Below the pieces are notes generated by a model. That model was given only the letters and a program-made list of their open reading frames with translations, was not told the origin of the DNA and did not search any database. Made by a program: the position numbers and the translations under genes. Below are positions 28,624 through 37,044 of a stretch of 64,000 nt of DNA, piece after piece; within the stretch, counting starts at the first letter, position 1, and every line of letters starts with the position of its first letter. Origin of the DNA: Pelagerythrobacter marinus (GTDB lineage: Bacteria > Pseudomonadota > Alphaproteobacteria > Sphingomonadales > Sphingomonadaceae); NCBI RefSeq assembly GCF_009827515.1, contig NZ_WTYO01000001.1:539501-603500 (forward strand), read 5' to 3'.

Positions 28624-29595
28624 ATGGGTCAGGTGGACTTTGCGTACGACATGGCGGGCGATGCGAATGCGCGGCTGACCGCGGCGGTCTTTGCCGACTG
28701 CGCGCGGACGAGGCAGGAAATCGGGGAAGACGTGGCCGCCGCCGGCCTGCGCGCGGGCGAAAGCGGCGCGATCGGCGCGCTGGCGGACGGGCCGGTGCGG
28801 GCCCTCGCCGATGTCGTCGTCGTCGATTGCCCGGCGGCCGACCCGGCCTGCCTCGCCGCGCTCGCGCGGCTGGATATTCGCGCGGCCCGGTCGGGCGCGC
28901 AGCTGGTCGTGTCGACCACGATGGAAGGGCTCGACGCCGTGTTCGGGTGCCTCGACCAGTCGCGCGCGCAAGTGCTCGTCGGGCCGAGCCGGGGCGAACG
29001 CGTCGTGGCCCTGGGCCGGGCGCTCGCGCACCTGCCGGGCGCGCGGGTTCGCGAGCTGTCGGACGAAGACCGGATGACGCTTCTTCGCCTGACCGAGCAG
29101 GTCGGCGAGATCGCGGCGCGGCTGGAACGCCTGTCGTCGGGCTTGCCGGAAGACAAGGGCGCGTTCCAGTTCGAATCGCCGGGCACGGCCTTTCGCGGGC
29201 AGGACGAGACGGCGGAGCGCAAGCTGCTGCGCCAGCCGCGCCCCCCGCTGCCCGATCCGCGCCTCGTCCGCCAGATCATCCGCCATCGCCGCTTGCGCGA
29301 TCGGCACTTCGATCCCTCCCTTTTCGCGGACCCGGCGTGGGATATCCTGCTCGACCTGACGGCCGCCCGGGCGGAGCACAAGCGCGTTTCGGTCACCAGC
29401 CTCTGCATCGCGAGCGGGGTGCCGCCGACGACCGCGCTGCGCTGGATCGGCCAGATGGTCGAATCGGGCCTGCTCGAACGGACCGGGGACGAGGCGGACC
29501 GGCGGCGGGCCTTCATTGCCCTCTCCGACCGGACGGCCGATGCCATGGCCCGCTATTTCGCGGAGCTGGAGCAGGGTGCCGACCGGGTGATCTAG
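28624..29595 (+). CDS. Winged-helix (MarR-like) protein, probably SOS-controlled
   Basis: The 323-residue protein has an unassigned N-terminal alpha/beta region (PVRALADVVVVDCPAADP, AQLVVSTTMEGLDAVFGCL), a middle helical part (EIAARLERLSSGL) and a C-terminal winged helix (SVTSLCIASGVPPTTALRWIGQMVESGLLER, RRRAFIALSD). It resembles sphingomonad proteins annotated as MarR-type regulators. AGGGGAACGAC precedes the ATG. The perfect LexA box upstream suggests a role after DNA damage, but the target is unknown. Confidence 0.7.
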   Translation: MGQVDFAYDMAGDANARLTAAVFADCARTRQEIGEDVAAAGLRAGESGAIGALADGPVRALADVVVVDCPAADPACLAALARLDIRAARSGAQLVVSTTMEGLDAVFGCLDQSRAQVLVGPSRGERVVALGRALAHLPGARVRELSDEDRMTLLRLTEQVGEIAARLERLSSGLPEDKGAFQFESPGTAFRGQDETAERKLLRQPRPPLPDPRLVRQIIRHRRLRDRHFDPSLFADPAWDILLDLTAARAEHKRVSVTSLCIASGVPPTTALRWIGQMVESGLLERTGDEADRRRAFIALSDRTADAMARYFAELEQGADRVI

Positions 29596-29636
29596 CAGCC
29601 CGGCGGGCGCGTCGGCGCTCGGCCTGCGGCTTGCGT

Positions 29637-30416
29637 TCAGCCTGCCGCTTTCGCCCGGCGCAGGACGACCGTCTGCCCGCCCATGGGCAGCGGCTCGCCT
29701 GCCGGGCGCCGCACGGCATCGGCCCGCGCCCGGTCGAGGATCGCGACGGGCACGCCGGGATCGTGCACGATCGTGTCGGCCTGTCCCAGCCAGCGCGCCT
29801 CGCGCAGGGTCAGGTCGTCGGGATCGTCGCTGTGCAGCACGATCTCCATGCACGCAGCCTCCGCGGGGATTTCCGCCCCGTCGAGCCAGGCCTCGACCTG
29901 CGCGGAAGAGCTTTCCGCCATCGGGTCGAGCGGGCCGCCGCGGGCGAGCGCGGCATCGAGCGCGCGCCGCCGGTCGCCACCGTCGGGAAAGCGCGCCCGC
30001 AGACGGTCGCGCCCCGCGTGGAGCGCCCGTGCCAGCCGGCCCAGCGAAGGCGGCAGGAGCGCTTCGAGCCGCAGGCGGACGTGCTTGGCCAGCCCGGCCG
30101 AGGCGCCGCCGGTGCCGACCGCGACCAGCACCGGCTCGCGGTCGAGCACGCTCGGGACCGTGAAATCGCACAGCTCGGGGCGGTCGGTCGCGTTGACCAA
30201 GAGGCCGCGCGCCTTGAGGCGCGCGACCGCGGCCGCGGCTTCGCGCGCATCGTCGAGCGCCACGAAGGCCAGCCGCGCGTGATGCGCTTCGGCTTCGGTA
30301 CAGCAGGTCGCGCCCGCCCGTTCGACCAGCCGCCGTTTCGCCTCCGCCGCCTCGCCATCGCCGACCACGACCACGCGCGTGCCGGCGATCCGGTGGAAGA
30401 GCGGCAGGCTGTTCAT
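29637..30416 (-). CDS. Siroheme synthase N-terminal domain protein (precorrin-2 dehydrogenase/ferrochelatase)
   Basis: The 259-residue protein starts with the bifunctional CysG-N domain: VVVVGDGEAAEAKRRL (NAD binding), LVNATDRPELCDFTVPSV, VAVGTGGASAGLAKHVR. This would oxidise precorrin-2 and insert iron to make siroheme. After about residue 195 it continues with TLREARWLGQADTIVHDPGV, like the first 40 residues of a SUMT methyltransferase domain, then ends. The methyltransferase part is thus truncated. It overlaps lysA by 4 bases. Confidence 0.8.
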   Translation of the reverse strand: MNSLPLFHRIAGTRVVVVGDGEAAEAKRRLVERAGATCCTEAEAHHARLAFVALDDAREAAAAVARLKARGLLVNATDRPELCDFTVPSVLDREPVLVAVGTGGASAGLAKHVRLRLEALLPPSLGRLARALHAGRDRLRARFPDGGDRRRALDAALARGGPLDPMAESSSAQVEAWLDGAEIPAEAACMEIVLHSDDPDDLTLREARWLGQADTIVHDPGVPVAILDRARADAVRRPAGEPLPMGGQTVVLRRAKAAG

Positions 30417-31672
30417 AGCCAGTCGGGCACCCGCTCGGCGTCCATGATCGCGTCGGCCGGGATGCGGTCGGCGACGACGGCGAAGCGATCGCCGTCGACC
30501 AGGACTTCGGCCACGAAGCCGCGGCTGTTGTAGCTGGAAGCCATTGTCGCGCCGTAGGCCCCGGCCGTGCGGAAGACCGCCAGGTCGCCGGCCGACAGCG
30601 CATCGATCTCGCGGTCCATGGCGAAAGTGTCGCCCGTTTCGCAGATCGGCCCCACCACGTGCGCGGCCATCGTCTCCCCGCTGGGCCGGACCGCTTCGAT
30701 ATCGTGCCAGGCGCCGTACATCGCGGGCCGGGCGAGATCGTTCATCGCCGCGTCGACGACCACGAAGGGCGGCCCGTTGCCACTGCGCTTGGTGCGGATC
30801 ACGCGGGTCAGCAACACGCCGGCATTGCCGGCGATCACGCGGCCCGGCTCGAACGTCAGCTTCACGCCCCAGTCGCGCGTGACGCGGGCGACCATGGCCC
30901 CGTATGCGGCCGGGGAGGGCATCGTCTCGCCCGCCTTGTACGGCACGCCCAGGCCGCCGCCGAGATCGGCGTGGGTGACCGCATGCCCCTGCGCGCGCAG
31001 TTCGCCGATCAGCGCGCCGAGCCGGGCGAAGGCGCTTTCCAGCGGCTCCAGGTCGCCCAGCTGGCTGCCGATGTGCACTGCCACCCCGCGCATATCGAGC
31101 CCGTCCTCGCCGGCCAGCGCGGCATAGACGGCCCCCGCGCGGTCGAGCGGGACGCCGAACTTGTTCTCGCGCTTGCCGGTGGAGATCTTCTCGTGCGTGC
31201 GGGCATCGACATCGGGGTTCACCCGCAGGGCGCAGGCCGCGCGGCGGCCGGTCCGCCGGGCGATCGCCGCCAGCTCGTATCCTTCCTCCTCCGATTCGAT
31301 GTTGAACTGCCCGATGCCCGCCTCGAGCGCCTGGACCAGCTCGTCGTGGGTCTTGCCGACGCCGGAAAAGACCACGTCCGCGGGCGCCATGCCGGCCGCC
31401 AGCGCGCGGGTCAGCTCGCCGCCGGAGACGACGTCCGCGCCGTAGCCTTCCTGGCGCAGCACGCTGAGCACGGCGAGGTTGGGGTTGGCCTTAACCGCGA
31501 AGGCGACGTGCGCCTCTTTCAGGTCCGACAGCGCCTCGCGGAACACGCGGGCGTGGCGCACCAGCGTGGCGCGCGAATAGACGTAGACCGGCGTGCCGAC
31601 CGCGTCCGCAATCTGCGGCAGGGGCACGTCCTCGGCGTGGAGGACGCCGTTCCTGAGTTCGAAATGATCCAT
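30413..31672 (-). CDS. lysA: Diaminopimelate decarboxylase
   Basis: LysA decarboxylates meso-diaminopimelate to lysine (PLP-dependent, fold III). The 419-residue protein shows the PLP lysine in VAFAVKANPN, HIGSQLGDLEP, the GGGLGVPY phosphate loop, and CETGDTF with the partner-subunit Cys. It belongs to an argH / LptM-like / lysA gene string. Confidence 0.96.
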   Translation of the reverse strand: MDHFELRNGVLHAEDVPLPQIADAVGTPVYVYSRATLVRHARVFREALSDLKEAHVAFAVKANPNLAVLSVLRQEGYGADVVSGGELTRALAAGMAPADVVFSGVGKTHDELVQALEAGIGQFNIESEEEGYELAAIARRTGRRAACALRVNPDVDARTHEKISTGKRENKFGVPLDRAGAVYAALAGEDGLDMRGVAVHIGSQLGDLEPLESAFARLGALIGELRAQGHAVTHADLGGGLGVPYKAGETMPSPAAYGAMVARVTRDWGVKLTFEPGRVIAGNAGVLLTRVIRTKRSGNGPPFVVVDAAMNDLARPAMYGAWHDIEAVRPSGETMAAHVVGPICETGDTFAMDREIDALSAGDLAVFRTAGAYGATMASSYNSRGFVAEVLVDGDRFAVVADRIPADAIMDAERVPDWL

Positions 31673-31777
31673 GCGGCGGCGCTTAGCGAGTGGCGCGATC
31701 GCAGTCGAGCAAGGCTTGCTTGCCGGCCCGATATGCCGGGGTGGGCGGCCGGTTGTGCCCCGGGCGGGGCCAGCGGC

Positions 31778-32017
31778 CTACCCGGGCGGAAGATCGAACG
31801 GGTCGTCCTCGCGCTCCTCGGAGCGCTTGCGCAGTTCCACGCTGCGTTCCGGCGCGGCCTGGGGATCGAGCGCGAGAAGATCCTCCGGCGCCGGGCGCGC
31901 TTCCTGCCCGTAGGGGGCGGGCGGCAGCGTGCTGCCGGCCAGCGGTTCGAGCTCGGCGCGCTGGCCGCACCCGGCCAGCAGGGCCGCGAAAGCCAGGGGG
32001 AGAACGGTCCTGTGCAT
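31778..32017 (-). CDS. LptM-like small lipoprotein
   Basis: The 79-residue protein has a lipoprotein signal peptide ending LLAGCGQ (Cys17) and an acidic, Pro-rich tail. The position between argH and lysA and the CGQ...LEPL start fit the LptM/YifL family that helps mature the LPS translocon. The canonical KGPLY motif is replaced here, so the assignment is moderate. The ATG overlaps the argH stop. Confidence 0.65.
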   Translation of the reverse strand: MHRTVLPLAFAALLAGCGQRAELEPLAGSTLPPAPYGQEARPAPEDLLALDPQAAPERSVELRKRSEEREDDPFDLPPG

Positions 32018-33393
32018 CAGTGCTCCATGCCGAGCGCCTCGCGCGCTTCGTCCACCCGCTGCCTTACCTGATCGGGCGCGGTCCCGCCATAGGAGGCGCG
32101 CGCGGCGACCGAGGCATCGACCGAGAGCGCGGCGAAAACCCCGTCGCCGATCCGCGTATCGATCGCCTGCAGCTCGTCGAGCGAGAGCCGGTCGAGCGCC
32201 ACGCCGCGTTCTTCCGCCAGCTTCACCGCCGCGCCGGTGATATGGTGCGCCTCGCGAAAGGGGATGTCCGCCTCGCGCACGAGCCAGTCGGCAAGGTCGG
32301 TCGCGGTGGCGAAGCCCATTTCGGCCGCCGCGCGCATCCGGTCCGTGTCGAACGTGCTGTCGGCGACCATGCCGGTCGTCGCCGCGATCGACAGCGCGAG
32401 CAGGCCGGCCGCCTCGAACACCGGCGGCTTGTCGTCCTGCATGTCCTTCGAATAGGCGAGCGGCAGGCCCTTCATCGTCACCATCAGCCCGGTCAGGCAG
32501 CCGACGATCCGCCCGGCATGGCCGCGCACGAGCTCCGCCGCGTCGGGATTCTTCTTCTGCGGCATGATCGAGCTGCCGGTGCTGAGCGTGTCGGGCATGC
32601 GGATGAAGCCGAAAGGCTGGCTGGCCCAGAGGATCATCTCTTCCGCCAGGCGCGAAAGGTGCAGCGCGCCCTGCGCCGCGGCCTGGAGGTAGTCGAGCGC
32701 GAAATCGCGGTCGGACACCGCGTCGAGGCTGTTCGCCGTCGGCCGGTCGAACCCGAGCGCGGCGCAGGTCGCGTCGCGATCGATCGGGAAGCCGGTACCG
32801 GCGAGCGCGGCCGAGCCGAGCGGGCATTCGTTGAGCCGCGCGCGCGCATCGGCGAACCGGCTGCGGTCGCGCCGGATCATCTCGTAATAGGCCATCAGGT
32901 GGTGGCCCAGGGTCACCGGCTGCGCGGTCTGCAGGTGGGTGAAACCGGGCATGACGCTGCCGGCATGTTCGCCCGCCCGCATCACCAGCGCGCGCTGCAG
33001 CGCCGCCAGCCCGGCGTCGGCCTGGTCGATCGTCTCGCGCACCCAGAGGCGGAAATCGGTCGCCACCTGGTCGTTGCGGCTGCGCGCCGTGTGAAGCCGC
33101 CCGGCCGCCGGGCCGATCAGCTCCGCCAGGCGGCTCTCGGTCGTCATGTGGATGTCTTCCAGGTCCCAGTCTTCCGGAACCCCGTCGGCCTCGTACTCGG
33201 CGGCAATCGTGTCGAGCCCTTGCGCGATCGTCCCCGCATCCTCGCGCGTGACGATCCCCTGCGCCGCGAGCATCGCGACATGGGCCTTGCTGGCCGCGAT
33301 GTCCTGTCGCCAGAGCGCCTTGTCGAACGGGATCGAGGCGTTGATTTCGCGCATGATCGCGCTAGGGCCTTCGGCGAAGCGCCCGCCCCACAT
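32017..33393 (-). CDS. argH: Argininosuccinate lyase
   Basis: ArgH splits argininosuccinate into arginine and fumarate. From the ATG at 33393 the protein has 458 residues, starting [20 protein letters not shown]. It contains [31 protein letters not shown], and the superfamily signature [17 protein letters not shown] at 33444 with AGGGCGACAG upstream would add 17 residues and is a realistic alternative; it would overlap the divergent thioredoxin gene. Confidence 0.94.
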   Translation of the reverse strand: MWGGRFAEGPSAIMREINASIPFDKALWRQDIAASKAHVAMLAAQGIVTREDAGTIAQGLDTIAAEYEADGVPEDWDLEDIHMTTESRLAELIGPAAGRLHTARSRNDQVATDFRLWVRETIDQADAGLAALQRALVMRAGEHAGSVMPGFTHLQTAQPVTLGHHLMAYYEMIRRDRSRFADARARLNECPLGSAALAGTGFPIDRDATCAALGFDRPTANSLDAVSDRDFALDYLQAAAQGALHLSRLAEEMILWASQPFGFIRMPDTLSTGSSIMPQKKNPDAAELVRGHAGRIVGCLTGLMVTMKGLPLAYSKDMQDDKPPVFEAAGLLALSIAATTGMVADSTFDTDRMRAAAEMGFATATDLADWLVREADIPFREAHHITGAAVKLAEERGVALDRLSLDELQAIDTRIGDGVFAALSVDASVAARASYGGTAPDQVRQRVDEAREALGMEH

Positions 33394-33409
33394 CGCATTG
33401 GATCCGCCC

Positions 33410-33988
33410 GTGTCGTTCTGCTCTTCGTTCCGGTTGTCGCTCACGTCTGTCGCCCTGGCTCTGCTTCTGGCGGGCTGCGATAGGCAAGCGCCGGAGACCG
33501 CGCAAGGCGAGGGCGCATTGTCCGCAGAGAAGGGGGACTTGGGCGAAACCTTCGACCGCGGGCGCGCGGGCGACCTGATGCCCGCGATCGAGGTGACCGC
33601 CCCCGATGGCAAGCGCCTGAACCTCGGCGCGACCCAGGGCACGCCGGTCCTGCTCAACCTCTGGGCCACCTGGTGCGCGCCCTGCGTCAAGGAAATGCCC
33701 CAGCTCGACGCTCTCGCCGCCGAATATGGCGACAGCCTGCGGGTCGTGACGGTCAGCCAGGACATGGGCGGGGCGGACAAGGTGGCGCCGTTCTTCGAAC
33801 GCATGGCCTTCGACCACCTCGAACCGTGGATGGAGCCGGACCTCGAACTGGGCTTCGCGCTGGAAAGCCAGAGCCTGCCGACCACCGTGCTCTACGATGC
33901 CAGCGGCCGCGAAGTCTGGCGCGTCGTGGGAGAGCACGACTGGTCCGGCGCCGACGTGCGCGAAGCGATCGCCGAGGTCGTCGGCTAG
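33410..33988 (+). CDS. TlpA-like thioredoxin lipoprotein
   Basis: The roughly 192-residue protein has a lipoprotein signal ([13 protein letters not shown]), a linker, and a TlpA/ResA-type thioredoxin domain with the active site [15 protein letters not shown]. It probably reduces disulfides of apocytochromes or other periplasmic proteins. The start is uncertain: GTG 33410 or TTG 33434, neither with a good ribosome site. It is divergent from argH with almost no space, and convergent with the PaiB-like gene (4-base overlap). Confidence 0.85.
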   Translation: MSFCSSFRLSLTSVALALLLAGCDRQAPETAQGEGALSAEKGDLGETFDRGRAGDLMPAIEVTAPDGKRLNLGATQGTPVLLNLWATWCAPCVKEMPQLDALAAEYGDSLRVVTVSQDMGGADKVAPFFERMAFDHLEPWMEPDLELGFALESQSLPTTVLYDASGREVWRVVGEHDWSGADVREAIAEVVG

Positions 33989-34620
33989 CGTTCTTCGCCG
34001 GTGCCGCCTTCGACCGGTGGCCCGAGCCGTTCGGCGTTGAGCCGTTCCATCCATCGGGCGAGCGCGCGATCGGGCGTTCCGGCGATGATCGAGCGCAAGG
34101 TGGGCAGGTCTTCGTCCTGCCCCAGCTTGAACCGGCCGCGGACCCGCGTGACCTGCGCACGAAACCCCACGACCCGCCCGATCATCGCCCGGTAGCGGGG
34201 GCCGAGGTTCTCCACGCTCCATCCACCGGGGCCCTCCATGGCGCGAAGCAGGCGATCGACCGCCTGCGCGGTATCGGCGGGCGTGATCGTGACCCGCGCA
34301 TCGATCTGCAGGCGGGCATAGTTCCACGTGGGGGCCCAGTCCGGCCGGATGGCGAGATCGGTCGGGATATAGCCCTGCGGGCCGGTGAACAGCAGGCTCG
34401 CCCGCGGATCGGCTGCCAGCGCCCCTTCCACCGGGTTTCCGCGCGCGAAGTGGCCGACGAGAGCGGCCAGACGGCCGGTGGCATCGTATTCGCCGATCAG
34501 CGGCAGCGTGGTCGCCGCGCTGCCCTGTCCGGCGACCACCCAGGCCAACGGGTATTCCTCGATCAGGGCGCGGACGTCGGCCGGGGCGAAGCGCTCGTAG
34601 AGGTGCGCGGCGCCCGTCAT
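33985..34620 (-). CDS. PaiB family FMN-binding protein
   Basis: The 211-residue protein matches the PaiB/FMN-binding negative regulator family: YERFAPADVRALIEEYPLAW, ATTLPLIG, GHFARGNP, FTGPQGYI, PTWNYARLQIDARV. Members share a flavin-reductase-like split barrel; in Bacillus PaiB represses sporulation and protease genes, but function elsewhere is unclear. The ATG overlaps the stop of the upstream peptidase gene, so they form an operon. Confidence 0.85.
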   Translation of the reverse strand: MTGAAHLYERFAPADVRALIEEYPLAWVVAGQGSAATTLPLIGEYDATGRLAALVGHFARGNPVEGALAADPRASLLFTGPQGYIPTDLAIRPDWAPTWNYARLQIDARVTITPADTAQAVDRLLRAMEGPGGWSVENLGPRYRAMIGRVVGFRAQVTRVRGRFKLGQDEDLPTLRSIIAGTPDRALARWMERLNAERLGPPVEGGTGEER

Positions 34621-36800
34621 CGGGCAGGGTCCCGGCCCAGGCAGCACGCGGCGAAGGCCCAGAACAGCGCCATCTCCGAAAAGTGGCTGCGGATGTCGCC
34701 GCTGCCCTGGTGGCCGGCGTGCATGTCGGTCAGAAGCAGCGACGGCTCGGATGAGGTGGACAAGTGCCTGACCTGCGCCACCAGCTTGGCCGGTTCCCAA
34801 TATGCCACGCGATCGTCTTTCAAGCCCGCGGTACACAGCAGCGGGGGATAGGCCGCGCGGCGCACGTTCTCGTAAGGCGAGATCGAGGCGATGTAGTCGT
34901 ATGCCGCCGGATCGGCGAGGGGATCGCCCCAGTCGGGGCGGAACAGCGGCACCAGCGGATGATCCGCATCGCTCATCGTGTTGAGCATGTCGACGAAAGG
35001 CACCTTGGCGATCACGCCGCCCCACAGGTCCGGCGCCATGTTCATGCTCGCCCCGACCAGAAGCCCCCCGGCGGAGAGGCCGTGAGCCACGATCCGGCCC
35101 GGCGAGCAATAGCCCTCGCGCGCCAGGTGCTGCGCGCAGGCGATGAAGTCGGTGAAACTGTTGCGCTTGTGAAAGCGGCGGCCGCCGAGGAACCAGCGCC
35201 GGCCGAGTTCCCCCCCGCCGCGCACGTGGGCGATCGCATAGCGCCAGCCGCGGTCGACCAGCACGGTGGCCGGCACCGAGAACTCCGGATCGCTGGAGAC
35301 GCCGTAGGCCCCGTAGCCGTAGAGGAGGAGCGGCGCGCTGCCGTCGCGCGGGGTGCCCTTGCGTGACAGGATGGTGACCGGCACGCGCTCGCCGTCCGGC
35401 GCCGGAGCGAACACGCGCTCCACTTCGTAATCGTCGGGGTCGAACCCGGCCACGGCCTCGCGGCGAACTTCCTCGCGGGTTCCCCGCTCGAGATCGATCC
35501 GTATCCAGCGCCGCGGCGAGCGGGGCGATTGATGGACGATCATGGCCTGGGGCGCATTGTAATCCTGGCCCGCCGGCAGGGCGAGGGCATAGGCCGGATC
35601 GTCGAATGCCAGCGATCGTTCGCTGCCGTCGGGGCGCAGCATGGCGACCGTGTGCAGCCCATCCACGCGTTCGAGCCGCACGAGCGCGGAGCGGAACGGG
35701 ACCATGGCGACGATCGGCTGTCCCGGGCGATGGGGCACCAGGGTTTCGCGCGCTTCGAAAGTCTCTGGGTCGAGCCGTTCGATCTTGCGGTCGAAGGCGC
35801 CGCCGCGGTCGGTCAGGGCGACGAGGCTGCCGTCCCACTCGTCGATCTCGTAGCGCAGGCCCGCGCTGCGCGGCACGACCACTCGCGGCGGGGAGGTTTC
35901 GGCCGCTGCGGGGATCAGGCGGACTTCGGCCACTTCGGGGCCCGATAGCGTCAGCGCGATATAGCCGTTCGCCGCCGTCCGGCGCAGGCTCATGAAGATC
36001 GCCGGATCGTGCTCTTCGTAGACGAGGTGCGTTTCGCCGTCCTCGACCGATGTGCGGTAGAGCCGCGTCGGCCGGTTGTGCCGGTCGCGCCAGATCCAGA
36101 AGAGCCACTGCGAGGAGGGGGAAAAGGCAAGCGCGCCGTATCCATAGGCGTCGCCTTCCACCAGAACGCGGGTCGTGCCGTGCCGGGTATCGCGCACGAC
36201 GATGCGGTGCCGGTCGTTTCCGATCACGTCTTCGGCCCAGGCGAAATGGCGATGGTCGGGGCTCGGCTGGTGATCGGTGCTGCGGTAATAGGCCTGGCCC
36301 CTGGCGCGCTCCGCCTCGTCCAGCAGGGTCTCGGGAGGTCGGCCCTCGCGCCGCCTGACGTGAACCGGGTGCAGCGCCCCGGGCGGGACGGGGGCCGAGT
36401 ATTCCCACCCGTCGCGGGGCAGGGGCGGGGGGCTGACCCCGCCGCCAGCGCGCGCCAGCATCCGGTCCAGCAACTCGTCCTGCAGCGGGCGGAGCGGGGC
36501 CAGCATGGCCCGGGCATAGTCGTTTTCCGCCTTCAGCAGGCCGGCCACCGGCGGGGGAAGCGTGTCGGGCGAGCGGACGCCGGCCTCCGGCACATACTTC
36601 ATCCATGCATAGGGATCGGTGCGGCGGCGCCCGAGCTGTTCGATCACCTGGGGGACGCGTGGGGGGCTGGGTGCAGCGACGTCCGGCCAGCGCCGGGCCG
36701 GGGGCGCGCCGCGGGCAAGCGCGGGCGCGGCCAGAGCCAGGCTGCCCAGCGCGGTCCCCGCCAGGAAGCCGCGCCGGCTCGGTCGCGGAAATTGGTCCAT
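34617..36800 (-). CDS. S9 family oligopeptidase (oligopeptidase B-like), Tat-exported
   Basis: The 727-residue protein starts with a twin-arginine signal (PSRRGFLAGTALGSLALAAPALA). It then has a beta-propeller and an alpha/beta hydrolase domain with GYGAYG, HVRGGGELGRRW, the nucleophile in GLSAGG, Asp in LKDDRV and His in MHAGHQGS, the prolyl oligopeptidase/oligopeptidase B catalytic set. The ATG at 36800 has GGAGA upstream. Periplasmic cleavage of short peptides, probably after basic residues, is inferred. Confidence 0.9.
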   Translation of the reverse strand: MDQFPRPSRRGFLAGTALGSLALAAPALARGAPPARRWPDVAAPSPPRVPQVIEQLGRRRTDPYAWMKYVPEAGVRSPDTLPPPVAGLLKAENDYARAMLAPLRPLQDELLDRMLARAGGGVSPPPLPRDGWEYSAPVPPGALHPVHVRRREGRPPETLLDEAERARGQAYYRSTDHQPSPDHRHFAWAEDVIGNDRHRIVVRDTRHGTTRVLVEGDAYGYGALAFSPSSQWLFWIWRDRHNRPTRLYRTSVEDGETHLVYEEHDPAIFMSLRRTAANGYIALTLSGPEVAEVRLIPAAAETSPPRVVVPRSAGLRYEIDEWDGSLVALTDRGGAFDRKIERLDPETFEARETLVPHRPGQPIVAMVPFRSALVRLERVDGLHTVAMLRPDGSERSLAFDDPAYALALPAGQDYNAPQAMIVHQSPRSPRRWIRIDLERGTREEVRREAVAGFDPDDYEVERVFAPAPDGERVPVTILSRKGTPRDGSAPLLLYGYGAYGVSSDPEFSVPATVLVDRGWRYAIAHVRGGGELGRRWFLGGRRFHKRNSFTDFIACAQHLAREGYCSPGRIVAHGLSAGGLLVGASMNMAPDLWGGVIAKVPFVDMLNTMSDADHPLVPLFRPDWGDPLADPAAYDYIASISPYENVRRAAYPPLLCTAGLKDDRVAYWEPAKLVAQVRHLSTSSEPSLLLTDMHAGHQGSGDIRSHFSEMALFWAFAACCLGRDPAR

Positions 36801-36834
36801 GCGCTGTCTCCTCTGCCCGTCTCGATCGGGCAAG

Positions 36835-36844
36835 AGCATATGCT
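36835..36844. promoter_or_regulatory. Perfect 10-bp palindrome AGCATATGCT
   Basis: This AT-rich palindrome lies in the 244-base gap between the divergent S9 peptidase and TonB receptor genes, 35 bases before the peptidase start. TGCCCG/CGGGCA arms flank it on the peptidase side. It could be a regulator site; nothing else in the gap is recognised. Confidence 0.35.
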
Positions 36845-37044
36845 AGCCACGCCGCCCGACCGTGCAGAACGGGTCGCCGAGCACAGCGAACGGGCCAAAA
36901 CGCGAAACCCTGGCCGGCGCGTGTGACAGGCGCATGACCCGAGAGGCCCGATCCGTCCGATAACTGGCCCGGCCCGTGCCGCCGGCCCCCGGTGAGGTGA
37001 TAGCCTCCCGTCCCGACGCGAAAAAGCACTCAGGGAGCATTACC

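Noticed and set aside
33985-37029. 1014-codon minus-strand frame apparently fusing the PaiB-like protein to a long N-terminal part
   Set aside because: The N-terminal part is the out-of-frame shadow of the S9 peptidase gene; the PaiB-like protein begins at the ATG at 34620 and is only coupled by overlap.
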